Below, in pieces: positions 8,118-17,867 of a DNA stretch of 64,000 nt. The notes beneath the pieces were generated by a model. It made no database searches, was not told where the DNA came from, and saw only the letters and a program-made list of their open reading frames with translations. Each line of letters begins with the position of its first letter. Position 1 is the first letter of the stretch. The DNA is from Castellaniella sp040276065 (GTDB lineage Bacteria > Pseudomonadota > Gammaproteobacteria > Burkholderiales > Burkholderiaceae_B), in NCBI RefSeq assembly GCF_040276065.1, contig NZ_JBELOI010000010.1, forward strand, positions 62,001 to 126,000, in the 5' to 3' direction. A program made the position numbers and the translations under genes.

Positions 8118-9899
8118 ATGAATGAAAAAGATCTTGTGCTGGGGCCAGTCCTGTCGTTCCGAGGCACCGGCAAAGGCGATACCTGGAGAGTAACGGCGTT
8201 GATTGGCCTCAAGGCAGGTGTAGAGGCTCCAGGCTTCCAGGTGGATGGCAAGGCATGTCCACCTCCGCAGGAGCTCTTGCTCACGCGCGGCGAACGCTAT
8301 CTGCGCTACGACGTATCCTGCAAAGTCTTGAAGGACGAGCGCACGGTGAACTACGGCATCCCTCGCGGGCTGACGTGGAACATGACAGTGCCGGGCAAGG
8401 ATCTCCGTCCGCGCATGGCCTACGTATCGTGCAATGGGTTTTCCGACCCTGCCGTGATGAGAAAAATCATCCGGACTTCGAACGCAGTCTGGGAAGACCT
8501 GCTCTATAGCCATGATCGCACTCTGCGCAGAGCGCCCGGGGCTGGCGAGGTCAAGCTCCTGGACAAGGAACAGCTGTGGCACGAGGAGCGCATTCATGCC
8601 AGGGGGCTGCAGCGCTTCCACTTGATGCTCATGGGGGGCGACCAGATCTATTTCGACTCCATCTGGGAAGACGTCAAAGCGCTTCGACAATGGGTTGCCA
8701 TGCCTCGCCAAGCCCAACTGGATTTCAAAGTGACCAAGCCCCTCGAACGTGAGATCGAGGCCTACTACCTGAATCTGTACAAGCAACGATGGCTCCCCAC
8801 TGAAAGGCAGCCGTGGTCAACGACCACGGCTGCACTCGATGCAGGAGCAGCGATGGCATCCATGCCCACCATCATGATGTGGGACGATCACGACATCTTT
8901 GACGGCTGGGGATCGTATAGCTGCGAGATGCAGAACTGCGAGCTCTTTCAAACTCTGTTTCGCCACGCGCGCAGGGCATTCTGGGTGTTCCAGATGCAAC
9001 ATGCGGTGGCGGATCTGCCTAAGCTGGAGGACGCGACACCCATGGGCTTCTCCCGCCAGGACCCCATTTTCAAACCCATCCTGTGGAGCAAGGTCCTCAG
9101 CAAGGACCCGCTTGCGCTCCCGCTGCTCGATAATCAGCCAGGCTTTACATCAGCATATTCGATCGGCCCCGTCGCTATCGTCGCCGCCGACTTGCGCACC
9201 GAGCGCTCGCGCACCCAAGTGATGGGACCGGACACATGGCGGCAGATCAAAGCATGGACCGGTAATCTCAAACCCAGAGGGTTTGGGCCACAACCAAAGA
9301 ATGGATGCCAACACCTGCTGCTCATGTCCTCCGTACCGGTGGTCCACCCGAAACTGCCCTTGGCAGAGCTTTTCCTGGATAAATTCGGACAAGACCACGT
9401 CACCGACAGCAACGCCGACGACCTGAAAGATCACTGGTCCCATGATGATCACGAAGGTGAACGAAAGCGCCTCCTGGAAGTGCTCTCCAGCGTAGCTCGC
9501 GACAAGAAAATCCGCGTTTCCCTGATTTCCGGAGACGTGCATGTGGCGGCTTGGGGAACAGCCTACCGCAGGGACCTCCCGGCCTCGGAGACTTGGTCCC
9601 AGATGCATCAATTCACGTCGTCCGCCGTGGTGCACCCCTCGTTGATGGGGGTGACAGAGCGGCTGTTTCTGGCCTGGTTGAACTCCAATGCCAAAAAGCC
9701 TCAAAACATCGACGTACAGTATGTCGCCGAGGTCATGACCTTTCCGGGCCATGACGCGCATGTCATGGCGGCGCGCAACTGGCTCGCTCTGGAGCTGGAT
9801 CCCGGGACTGCTGGGGAATGCAAACTATGGGCAAGCTGGCGATGTGAAACCGAAACGAGTTTCTCAAACCATTTGGTGGCAGTGGCGCCCATTTCCTAA
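8118..9899 (+). CDS. PhoD-like metallophosphatase
   Basis: A 593-residue protein of the alkaline phosphatase D superfamily. Metal-binding elements seen: LMGGDQIYFDS near residue 175, MWDDHDIFDGWGSY near residue 255, and LISGDVHVAAWG near residue 475. The N-terminal part (residues 1-100) looks like the beta domain of such enzymes. I see no signal peptide, so it is probably cytoplasmic, unlike classical PhoD. I chose the ATG at 8118 because AGAGGGG lies 7 bases upstream; the longer open frame from 7980 lacks this. Substrate unknown. Confidence 0.8.
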   Translation: MNEKDLVLGPVLSFRGTGKGDTWRVTALIGLKAGVEAPGFQVDGKACPPPQELLLTRGERYLRYDVSCKVLKDERTVNYGIPRGLTWNMTVPGKDLRPRMAYVSCNGFSDPAVMRKIIRTSNAVWEDLLYSHDRTLRRAPGAGEVKLLDKEQLWHEERIHARGLQRFHLMLMGGDQIYFDSIWEDVKALRQWVAMPRQAQLDFKVTKPLEREIEAYYLNLYKQRWLPTERQPWSTTTAALDAGAAMASMPTIMMWDDHDIFDGWGSYSCEMQNCELFQTLFRHARRAFWVFQMQHAVADLPKLEDATPMGFSRQDPIFKPILWSKVLSKDPLALPLLDNQPGFTSAYSIGPVAIVAADLRTERSRTQVMGPDTWRQIKAWTGNLKPRGFGPQPKNGCQHLLLMSSVPVVHPKLPLAELFLDKFGQDHVTDSNADDLKDHWSHDDHEGERKRLLEVLSSVARDKKIRVSLISGDVHVAAWGTAYRRDLPASETWSQMHQFTSSAVVHPSLMGVTERLFLAWLNSNAKKPQNIDVQYVAEVMTFPGHDAHVMAARNWLALELDPGTAGECKLWASWRCETETSFSNHLVAVAPIS

Positions 9900-9976
9900 G
9901 TCGAAAAACAAGAGCGCACAGTACTGGGCGACCCAACCGCATCAAAATGCTCAACACCAGAACCTAGGCGAAATAC

Positions 9977-10702
9977 ATGACTGCACGACCCGACCTCGAC
10001 ATGGACAACCCCAGCACGGCCATCGCGCGCGTGCTTGCGGGCAGCTTGCAAACGCTGGCATTTGCCAGTGCCAGCCATGTCTATAACCCGCTGATCTACA
10101 TGTGGGCGGCGCACCGGGAATACTTGCAGCGCCACGGCAATCGGGCTGGCCGGATTCTGCTGGTGGGGATGAATCCCGGCCCCTGGGGCATGGCTCAGAC
10201 CGGAGTCCCCTTTGGTCAGGTCGCCATGGCGCGCGACTGGCTGGGGATCGAAAAACCCCTGGGCAGCCCCCTGCCGGAGCAGCACGACAAATACCCCATT
10301 ACCGGCTTTGGCTGCCACCGCAGCGAAGGCAGCGGGGATCGTTTCTGGGGCTGGGCGCGCGCGCGCTTCGACAGCCCCGACCGATTCTTCCAGGATGTCT
10401 TCGTCTGGAACTATTGCCCCTTGCTGTTCCTGCGCAATAACCGCAACCTCGTCCCCGAGCAATTGCACAAGGCCGAACGCGAGCCACTGTTCGGCATCTG
10501 CGACGCGGCGCTGGACGCTGTCATTCACGCAACCCGGCCACGCGTGGTGATCGGGATCGGGCGCTTTGCCCATGGCCGCGCGCAGGCCATCGTGGGCGAC
10601 ACCGTGCCTACGGCGTACCTGCTGCACCCCAGTCCGGCCAATCCCACGGCCAACCAGGGCTGGGCCGAGGTTGCCGACCAGACCCTGGCCCCCTGGCTGT
10701 GA
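9977..10702 (+). CDS. SMUG1-type (family 3) uracil-DNA glycosylase
   Basis: Removes uracil and some oxidised pyrimidines from DNA. The 241-residue protein shows the SMUG1 active-site motif GMNPGPWGMAQTGVPFG near residue 64 and the DNA-intercalation motif HPSPANPTANQGW near residue 216. The length is normal for bacterial SMUG1. It is monocistronic on the plus strand and converges with wrbA. Assignment by both motifs is strong. Its preference among uracil, hydroxymethyluracil and xanthine cannot be told from sequence. Confidence 0.9.
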   Translation: MTARPDLDMDNPSTAIARVLAGSLQTLAFASASHVYNPLIYMWAAHREYLQRHGNRAGRILLVGMNPGPWGMAQTGVPFGQVAMARDWLGIEKPLGSPLPEQHDKYPITGFGCHRSEGSGDRFWGWARARFDSPDRFFQDVFVWNYCPLLFLRNNRNLVPEQLHKAEREPLFGICDAALDAVIHATRPRVVIGIGRFAHGRAQAIVGDTVPTAYLLHPSPANPTANQGWAEVADQTLAPWL

Positions 10703-10772
10703 TGGCGCTGGCGCTGCCGGCCTCAGACCACCCCCGGGCGCCACATGCTATCCGCGCGCCCCGGATCAGCCC

Positions 10773-11366
10773 TCAGGACGCGATTTTGCCTGCGAACTCG
10801 ACCAGCCGCCGGCTCTGGAAACGGACGGCGGCCTTGGTCTCGTCGCTCAGTGCGCCCATGTTGGAGCTCGTGCCATAGGGGTTGCCGCCAGCCGCAAACA
10901 ACGAGGGATCGGTATAGCCGGGCGCGACGATGATCGAGCCCCAATGCATGAAGGTCGTATACAGGCCAAGCAGCGTGGATTCCTGGCCGCCATGCATGTT
11001 CTGGGCGCTGGTCATCGCGCTGACGGCCTTGTTTGCCAGGTGGCCGCCCTGCCAGGCGCCGCCCAGCGTATCGATGAACGCGCGCATCTGGCTTGCCACG
11101 GTACCAAAGCGCGTGGGCGCGCTGAACAAGTAGGCGTTGGCCCATTCCATGTCGGCGGCACTGGCTTCGGGCACACTGGCGGTACGCTCGGCTTGCGCCT
11201 TCCAGGCCGCTTGCCCGGCCACCACCGATTCCGGCGCTGTTTCGCGCACCTTCAGGAGACGCACCTCGGCACCGGCTTCGCGCGCGGCGGCCGCGCCCTC
11301 TTGCGCCATTGCGTAATTGGTGCCATAGGTGCTGTAGTAAATGACCGCCAGCCGAACGTTGCTCAT
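10773..11366 (-). CDS. wrbA: NAD(P)H:quinone oxidoreductase WrbA
   Basis: Flavodoxin-like FMN quinone reductase. The protein of about 197 residues has the FMN-binding loop YYSTYGTNYAMA, the SAPTRFGTVASQM segment, and GGQESTLLG and AGGNPYGTSS, typical of WrbA. I placed the start at 11366 (MSNVRLAVIYYSTYG); the frame continues to 11507 but those residues do not resemble the family. It probably protects against oxidative stress. Its nearest neighbour on the same strand is mgtA, about 175 bp upstream. Confidence 0.93.
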   Translation of the reverse strand: MSNVRLAVIYYSTYGTNYAMAQEGAAAAREAGAEVRLLKVRETAPESVVAGQAAWKAQAERTASVPEASAADMEWANAYLFSAPTRFGTVASQMRAFIDTLGGAWQGGHLANKAVSAMTSAQNMHGGQESTLLGLYTTFMHWGSIIVAPGYTDPSLFAAGGNPYGTSSNMGALSDETKAAVRFQSRRLVEFAGKIAS

Positions 11367-11541
11367 GGGTATTCTCCATTGGAAAAAGAAGCCGCCTTGC
11401 TTGTCGCCAAACAATTCCAGCAAGCCGCAGGCCATTCTTTTGCCAAAAGCCCGCGCGACGGTTCGAAGCGCGCGGGACCCCTCATTGGCGGGTAAAAATG
11501 ATGCCATGCGGGTCGATCGTCAGCTTATAGCGAAAACAGGC

Positions 11542-14307
11542 TCATTGCCAGCCCCAACGACGACGATAGACTCCCTTCAGGGCTTGCGTCAGCGCCATAT
11601 AGGCCAGCAGGATCAAGGGCAGCAGCACGAAGTACAACAGCGGCAACGCCTGCATCTTGAAGTAATCGGCCAACGGACCCATGGGCAGGAAAATACCCAC
11701 CGCCATGATGAGGCCCGTCATGACCAAGAGGGGCGCGGCAGCGCGGCTCTGGATGAAGGGCAATTTGGAGGTACGAATCATGTGTACCACCAATGTTTGC
11801 GTCAGCAAGCCGACAACGAACCAACCCGACTGGAACAGCGTTTGTTGTTCCGGCGTTTTCGCGCCGAACACAAACCACATCATCGCAAACGTGAGGATGT
11901 CGAACAGCGAGCTGATTGGCCCGAAGAACGCCATGAACCGGCCGATATCGTCCGGCTGCCAGCGTTGCGGACGACGCAGCAATTCTTCGTCGACACGATC
12001 GAAGGGAATGGCGATTTGCGAAACGTCATACAGCAAGTTCTGCACCAAAAGCTGCATGGGCAGCATGGGCAGGAAAGGTAGAAAGGCCGAGGCCACCAGC
12101 ACTGAAAACACATTGCCGAAATTCGAACTGGCGGTCATCTTGATGTACTTGAGCATGTTCGCGAAAGTGCGGCGGCCCTCGAGAACGCCCTCTTCCAGGA
12201 CCATCAAGCTTTTTTCCAACAGAATAATATCGGCGGCCTCCTTGGCGATATCCACGGCCGTATCAACGGAGATCCCTATATCGGCCGCGCGCAGCGCCGG
12301 CGCATCGTTGATGCCATCCCCCATGAACCCAACCACATGGCCATTGGCTTTCAGCAGGCGCACGAGGCGCTCCTTGTGCGAGGGCGTAAGCTTGGCGAAC
12401 ACATTGTGGCTTTCCACGGCCTTGGCGAGTTCGCCATCGCTCATGCGCTCGAGGTCGCTGCCCAGCAACATGCCTTGTGGCGCCAGGCCAACCTCGCGGC
12501 AAATCTTTGCAGTGACCAACTCGTTGTCGCCTGTCAGCACCTTGACGGCCACACCGTGGTCGGCCAAGGCGCGCAGCGCCGGCGCCGTGGACTCCTTCGG
12601 GGGGTCCAGGAAGGCGACATAACCAATCAGGGTGAGATCCCGCTCGTCGGCAACGCCATACGTACGTTGTGCCGGCGCACCCTGCTTTGCCGCCACGGCA
12701 ACGACACGCAGTCCTTCCTCGTTCAAACTTGCCGTCACACCCCGGATCCGGGCCAATAGCCGCGGCGTCAGAGGCTCGACGGCATCGCCATGGCGCACCC
12801 GGGCGCAGACAGCCAGGATCTCCTCGACGGCGCCCTTGCTGATAAGCCACTTGTTTTGATCATGATCAGCCACGACCACCGACATGCGGCGGCGATTGAA
12901 GTCGAACGGAATCTCATCGAACTTGCAATAGTTTCCGGCGAATTTCAGTGGGCGGTTGGCTTCCGCGTGCTCCAGCACAGCCACGTCCAGAAGGTTCTTG
13001 AGGCCCGTCTGGTAATAGCTGTTGAGGTAGGCCAGCTCCATGACCTCGTCGGATTCCTCGCCCCAGGCATCCAAATGCTGTGAGAGAAATATCTTATCCT
13101 GCGTCAACGTACCGGTCTTGTCGGTGCAAAGCACATCCATTGCGCCAAAGTTCTGGATCGCGTCCAGCCGCTTGACGATCACCTTCTTGCGCGACAGGAA
13201 CACAGCGCCCTTGGCCAGGGTCGAGGTCACAATCATGGGCAGCATCTCAGGCGTCAGACCCACCGCAACGGACAAGGCAAAGAGCAATGCCTCCTGCCAG
13301 TCGCCTTTGGTGAAGCCATTCAGAAAGAGCACCAGCGGCGCCATCAAGAACATGAAACGAATCAGCAGCCAGCTCACGTTGTTGACACCGGTCTGAAACG
13401 ATGTCGGCGCACGGCCCCTGGCGCCGAGGCGGCTGGCCAACGCCCCAAAGTAGGTGCTGTTGCCTGTGTCCAGCACGAGAGCCGTGGCTGAACCGGACAC
13501 CACGTTGGTGCCCATGAACAAAATATTGTCCAGCTCCATCGGGTTGACCGCGTCGACGTTGCGCTGAGCGGCAAACTTCTCTACAGGCATCGACTCGCCC
13601 GTCATCGCGGTCTGGGATACGAACAGGTCCTTGGCCACCAGCACGCGGCAGTCGGCCGGCACCATGTCCCCCGCCGACAAGACGACCCAATCGCCGGGCA
13701 CGAGGAGTTTGATGGGAAGCTCCACGTTCCGAGCCGGCTTGACGTGCAAGGCCACGCCGAAGAACTGTTCGGCCTGTGGCGCGGCATCCACGGACGGATT
13801 CCGGCGAACAACGGTCGCCGTGTTGCTGACCATCGCCTTGAGCGCATCAGCGGCCCTGTTCGACTTCCCTTCCTGCCAGAAGCGCAGCAGCGTGGACAAC
13901 ACCACCATCGCGCTGATCACGATGGTGGCTTGCATATCTTCGGTCAGAAAAGAAATGGCCGCCAACAAGGTCAGCAGCAGGTTGAACGGATTCCTGTAGC
14001 AATGCCACAGATGAGCCCACCAAGGCAGCGGCTTCTCGTGCTCGACCTCGTTATACCCTACGCGCGCACGAATGGCCTGGGCCTGCGTCTCGGACAGGCC
14101 ATCATTGTGGCTGTCGAGCTGCTCGAGCAGCACCGCGGGATTCGCGACGGCGGCCATGATCAAAGTCTTGGACAATCGAGCCGGCACGTCACGGCTGATG
14201 TCCGACCGGGTCAGGCTGTCCAGCAGCGCCAGGCGGCGAAAGTGTCGCGCAATATGGCGGGACCGGAGAAAGCCCGCAAAGAACTCTTTCAAGAGGGTGA
14301 AACGCAT
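11542..14307 (-). CDS. mgtA: Magnesium-translocating P-type ATPase (MgtA/MgtB)
   Basis: Inner-membrane P3B-type ATPase importing Mg2+. The 921-residue protein has the actuator motif TGES, the phosphorylation site DKTGTLTQD, the hinge GDGINDAPAL and about ten hydrophobic helices. The N-terminal RLALLDSLTRSD region is typical of MgtA. I chose the ATG at 14307 because GGGAG lies about 7 bases upstream; the frame runs to 14451 without family resemblance. A multi-hairpin leader lies upstream, so Mg2+-dependent transcript control is plausible but unproved. Confidence 0.94.
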   Translation of the reverse strand: MRFTLLKEFFAGFLRSRHIARHFRRLALLDSLTRSDISRDVPARLSKTLIMAAVANPAVLLEQLDSHNDGLSETQAQAIRARVGYNEVEHEKPLPWWAHLWHCYRNPFNLLLTLLAAISFLTEDMQATIVISAMVVLSTLLRFWQEGKSNRAADALKAMVSNTATVVRRNPSVDAAPQAEQFFGVALHVKPARNVELPIKLLVPGDWVVLSAGDMVPADCRVLVAKDLFVSQTAMTGESMPVEKFAAQRNVDAVNPMELDNILFMGTNVVSGSATALVLDTGNSTYFGALASRLGARGRAPTSFQTGVNNVSWLLIRFMFLMAPLVLFLNGFTKGDWQEALLFALSVAVGLTPEMLPMIVTSTLAKGAVFLSRKKVIVKRLDAIQNFGAMDVLCTDKTGTLTQDKIFLSQHLDAWGEESDEVMELAYLNSYYQTGLKNLLDVAVLEHAEANRPLKFAGNYCKFDEIPFDFNRRRMSVVVADHDQNKWLISKGAVEEILAVCARVRHGDAVEPLTPRLLARIRGVTASLNEEGLRVVAVAAKQGAPAQRTYGVADERDLTLIGYVAFLDPPKESTAPALRALADHGVAVKVLTGDNELVTAKICREVGLAPQGMLLGSDLERMSDGELAKAVESHNVFAKLTPSHKERLVRLLKANGHVVGFMGDGINDAPALRAADIGISVDTAVDIAKEAADIILLEKSLMVLEEGVLEGRRTFANMLKYIKMTASSNFGNVFSVLVASAFLPFLPMLPMQLLVQNLLYDVSQIAIPFDRVDEELLRRPQRWQPDDIGRFMAFFGPISSLFDILTFAMMWFVFGAKTPEQQTLFQSGWFVVGLLTQTLVVHMIRTSKLPFIQSRAAAPLLVMTGLIMAVGIFLPMGPLADYFKMQALPLLYFVLLPLILLAYMALTQALKGVYRRRWGWQ

Positions 14308-14413
14308 GTGATCTCCCGGAATCACCAGGCCGGCGCATAAAGTCGCACGGCCACACCCGCTCTTGCCGCGGACGCGGCAAAGCGGAAAGGACGGAAAAGG
14401 GAGGGGTGGGAAA

Positions 14414-14524
14414 CAGCCGAAAGCCGGCTGCTTGACACCGCTGCCCGCCAAGTCGGCAAGGCAGCGGCCAGGCGATGAGGCGCCTGCGGTTACCTTGCCT
14501 GCGGTCCGTCGGTCAACGACCGAC
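14414..14524 (-). promoter_or_regulatory. Structured leader RNA upstream of mgtA (unclassified)
   Basis: Four consecutive perfect hairpins lie in the untranslated region of mgtA. Arms: 14508-14513 with 14519-14524; 14469-14474 with 14481-14486; 14438-14445 with 14460-14467; and 14414-14419 with 14425-14430. The third has an inner GCC/GGC extension. Such density suggests a regulatory RNA controlling mgtA. I could not match it to the ykoK M-box or the enteric mgtA leader. From 14531 to 14834 I see no gene. Confidence 0.45.
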
Positions 14525-14834
14525 TACTAGGACTATCCACAGGGGGAAACTCCGAAGATAAAGAGGGGGAACATTCTAAACACTCCAAAAATGAGTGGCA
14601 AGCCTTCAACCCAGCCTTCAACCCAGGCCTGCCCAAAGTTTTTTGCGGCTGGGCCGCCTCGATGGCGATGTGAACGGCCTGGGGGCTTATACCGATTCCC
14701 GGACTATTTTCCCGGCTCGCTTTTTTACCGGACCGGCACACACCTGCGCTACTATCGACTGGACAAGCCGCAACGCCCCCACCCGAGCACCCAGGAGCTC
14801 CAGCCGGCGGGCCAATAGTCTCGAGGACACATCC

Positions 14835-16073
14835 ATGACACTCGGTGCGAAACCCCATCACCCCCCACGATGCTGCGTTGTCGGCGGCGGCCCCGCGGGT
14901 ATCATGCTGGCGCTATTGCTCGCCCGGGCGGGCATATCGGTCGTCATCCTGGAGAAGCACGGCGATTTCCTCCGCGACTTTCGCGGCGACACCGTGCACC
15001 CTTCGACCTTGCAGATCCTCAAGGAGCTCGATCTGTTGAAACAGTTCGAGCTGCTGCCCCAACGGCGCGAAAGCCACCTGAGCGGACTGGTCGCCGGACG
15101 CGAGCAGCCGGTCGTGGATTTTCGCGGCTTGCGGCCATTTGACTACTTGGCGCTGGTGCCCCAGTGGGATTTCCTGAACTTGCTGGCGGATGCGGGCCGG
15201 CGCTACGAGGCATTCGACCTGCGGATGCGACACAAAGCCACCGGACTGATCCAGGCGGGCGGGCGCGTCGCCGGTGTCCATGTCGAATCCCCTACCGGAG
15301 CCTACGAGCTCCGTGCCGACCTGGTGGTCGCCTGCGACGGACGGCGCTCTACCATACGCGATGCGGCCGGCTTGAAAGCCAAGGACTACGGGGCTCCGAT
15401 GGACGTGCTGTGGTTCCGGGTCCCCCGCTCGGCGAGCGACCCGCAAGGCACGTTCGGAATCGTGAACGGCGGCCACCTGATGGTCTTGCTCAACCGCAAC
15501 GACTACTGGCAGACCGCGTTCGTGGTGCCCAAAGGCAGCGATGCGACACTGAGGGCCCAGCCGATCGATGGCCTGCGCGAGGCGGTTGGCCGACTTGCGC
15601 CATTCCTATCCGACCGGAAGGACAGTATAGAAAGCTGGGACAAGGTCAGCACGCTGACGGTACAGGTCGACCGCCTCGAGCGCTGGCACAAGCCGGGCTT
15701 GCTCCTCATAGGGGACGCTGCGCACGCGATGTCGCCGATCGGCGGTGTGGGTATCAATCTGGCCATCCAAGACGCCGTGGCCACCGCAAACGCCCTGGCG
15801 CTTCCGCTGCGCGAGGGGCGCGCACTCGACGAAGCGTTGCTCGCATCCGTCCAGCGCCGGCGGGAAATGCCGGTGCATGTGGTGCAAAGGGTGCAACTGG
15901 CCATCCAGAACCGCGTCATCAGCCGGGCGCTCGAGGAAGGCGGCAGGCCGCCTCGTATCCCGTGGCTGCTGCGCATGCTGCTGAAATCCCGCATTGTGCG
16001 CAACCGCCCCGCCCGGCTGTTCGGCTATGGAATCCGCCAGGAGCATGTGCGGACGCCCGAGTTCACCGCCTGA
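14835..16073 (+). CDS. FAD-dependent aromatic-type monooxygenase
   Basis: A 412-residue class A flavin monooxygenase (UbiH/PHBH superfamily). Seen: the N-terminal dinucleotide fold VVGGGPAGIMLALLLARAG, the DG motif ACDGRRSTIRDAAGL near residue 170, and the GD motif LLIGDAAHAMSPIGGVGINL near residue 290. The start ATG is at 14835; the frame continues upstream without resemblance. Substrate not deducible. It is followed 137 bp later by clsC on the same strand, with no obvious functional link. Confidence 0.85.
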   Translation: MTLGAKPHHPPRCCVVGGGPAGIMLALLLARAGISVVILEKHGDFLRDFRGDTVHPSTLQILKELDLLKQFELLPQRRESHLSGLVAGREQPVVDFRGLRPFDYLALVPQWDFLNLLADAGRRYEAFDLRMRHKATGLIQAGGRVAGVHVESPTGAYELRADLVVACDGRRSTIRDAAGLKAKDYGAPMDVLWFRVPRSASDPQGTFGIVNGGHLMVLLNRNDYWQTAFVVPKGSDATLRAQPIDGLREAVGRLAPFLSDRKDSIESWDKVSTLTVQVDRLERWHKPGLLLIGDAAHAMSPIGGVGINLAIQDAVATANALALPLREGRALDEALLASVQRRREMPVHVVQRVQLAIQNRVISRALEEGGRPPRIPWLLRMLLKSRIVRNRPARLFGYGIRQEHVRTPEFTA

Positions 16074-16210
16074 CCACCCTTCAGGCGGGCCCGCCACTGT
16101 CGTGTCCTGGACGTTCGCGCGCAAGATGCCGGGCGGGCATCCGCCTCCCTCCAGCCGGAAAACCGCCCAAACCGTATAAAATCTCGCTCTATCTGGCACA
16201 GGGATATGCG

Positions 16211-17746
16211 ATGTTGAGGCGTTGGGTTCTGATCTTGACCGCCGGACTCTTGTCGGCATGTGGCCTGCCCTCCCAAGAAGGAGGGGTCGCATCACAGGCA
16301 CTCATGACACAGAACGGATCCGCCACGAGGCTGGGGCAAAGCCTGGCGCCGCTGATAGAACAGCACCCCGGGGCGTCGGGCGTGGTGCCGCTCGCCGATT
16401 CGCTGGATGCTTTTGCGGCGCGCATGCACTTGATCTCGACGGCCCAACGCGCAATCGACATCCAATACTACATCTGGCGCGACGATACGACCGGCAACCT
16501 GCTGCTCCGAGCACTGCGCGAAGCGGCGCGGCGCGGCGTGCGCGTCAGGCTGCTGCTCGACGACAACGGCACCACGGGACTGGACGGCAAGCTGGCATTG
16601 CTCAATGCGGAACCGAACGCCGAGGCCCGTCTGTTCAACCCTTTTCCATTTCGCACCGCCAAGCAACTGGGCTTTCTAACGGATTTCAACCGACTGAATC
16701 GGCGCATGCACAACAAGTCGCTGACCGTCGACGGCCAGGCGACGATCGTCGGTGGACGCAATATCGGAGACGAGTACTTCGATGCCACCCATGACATCAC
16801 CTTCACCGACCTCGATGTCATGGCTGTCGGCAGCGTCGTCGACGACGTCTCACGAGACTTCGACCGCTATTGGAACAGCGAGTCGGCCTACCCTTTGGAG
16901 CAACTCGTCGCCATGCCTGGCAAACGCGAGGCACAGTCGCTAGCGCGGGACGACACCCACCGCACCCGTGACCCCAAAACCCATGCCTATATCGAAGCCG
17001 TAAAGAAATCAGCCTTTATCGAGGGCCTGCTGGCGGGCACGCTCGAATTTTATTGGGTGCCCGTACGCATGGTCAGCGACGATCCCGGTAAAGTCCTGGG
17101 CCGCGCAGGGCCCGAAGCCATGTTGGCGACGCGACTGGCGAGCATCCTCGGCAAGCCCAGGCACTCGGTCGATCTGATCTCCCCGTATTTCATCCCCACG
17201 CGACAAGGGGTGGAAATATTCGATTCGCTGGCGAAACAGGGAGTGCGCGTGCGCATACTGACAAATGCCATGGAAGCCACGGACGTGCTGGCCGTTCACG
17301 CGGGATACGCAAAATACCGCCGCCCCCTGCTGCACTCCGGCATCACGCTATTTGAAATGCGGCGCGCCGCCGACCCGGAGGCACCCAAAGAGAAGGCGGG
17401 ACCATTCGGCAGCTCAGGATCGAGCCTGCATGCCAAGACATTCGCCGTGGACGGCCAGCGGGTGTTCGTGGGCTCTTTCAATTTCGATCCCCGCTCCGCC
17501 CTCCTGAATACGGAACTCGGGTTCGTCATCGAAAGCGAAGCGATGGCGCACGCCATGTCGAACATTTTCGACCACAAGATTCCGGGCCGTGCCTACCAAC
17601 TCGCGCTGGATGACCAGGACCATATCATCTGGCTGGAACGTCTCCCAGATGAAACCAGGACACTGACCACCGAGCCTTCCACCCCCTTCTGGAAACGCTG
17701 GTATGTCGGCGCCTTGTCTTTGCTGCCCATAGAGCACTTGTTGTAA
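16211..17746 (+). CDS. clsC: ClsC-like phospholipase D-family phosphatidyltransferase
   Basis: A 511-residue protein with a signal peptide and lipobox (LLSAC) at residues 1-17, so probably a membrane-anchored periplasmic lipoprotein. It has two HKD motifs: HNKSLTVDGQATIVGGRN near residue 163 and HAKTFAVDGQRVFVGSFNF near residue 408. The order and spacing fit ClsC/YmdC-type cardiolipin synthases. The start ATG at 16211 follows a GGGATATGCG stretch; the open frame upstream to 15164 is the shadow of the monooxygenase gene. A general phosphodiesterase role is the alternative. Confidence 0.85.
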   Translation: MLRRWVLILTAGLLSACGLPSQEGGVASQALMTQNGSATRLGQSLAPLIEQHPGASGVVPLADSLDAFAARMHLISTAQRAIDIQYYIWRDDTTGNLLLRALREAARRGVRVRLLLDDNGTTGLDGKLALLNAEPNAEARLFNPFPFRTAKQLGFLTDFNRLNRRMHNKSLTVDGQATIVGGRNIGDEYFDATHDITFTDLDVMAVGSVVDDVSRDFDRYWNSESAYPLEQLVAMPGKREAQSLARDDTHRTRDPKTHAYIEAVKKSAFIEGLLAGTLEFYWVPVRMVSDDPGKVLGRAGPEAMLATRLASILGKPRHSVDLISPYFIPTRQGVEIFDSLAKQGVRVRILTNAMEATDVLAVHAGYAKYRRPLLHSGITLFEMRRAADPEAPKEKAGPFGSSGSSLHAKTFAVDGQRVFVGSFNFDPRSALLNTELGFVIESEAMAHAMSNIFDHKIPGRAYQLALDDQDHIIWLERLPDETRTLTTEPSTPFWKRWYVGALSLLPIEHLL

Positions 17747-17867
17747 GTGCGCCCGGCCGTCAAATCCGCAGCGTGGCGACAAGCCAATCGGCATGACCTT
17801 GAGATTGTTGGCGTTTGCCGCGGTGTGGCCGACGCTGTGTGTCGACCGTCCCGGCCCCCGAGCCCTG

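Noticed and set aside
14300..14530. Known magnesium M-box or enteric mgtA leader
   Set aside because: The hairpins do not match the conserved segments I know for these leaders, so I left it unclassified.
15164..16210. Upstream extension of the clsC frame
   Set aside because: It overlaps the monooxygenase gene and has no signal peptide or similarity. The lipoprotein signal begins at 16211.
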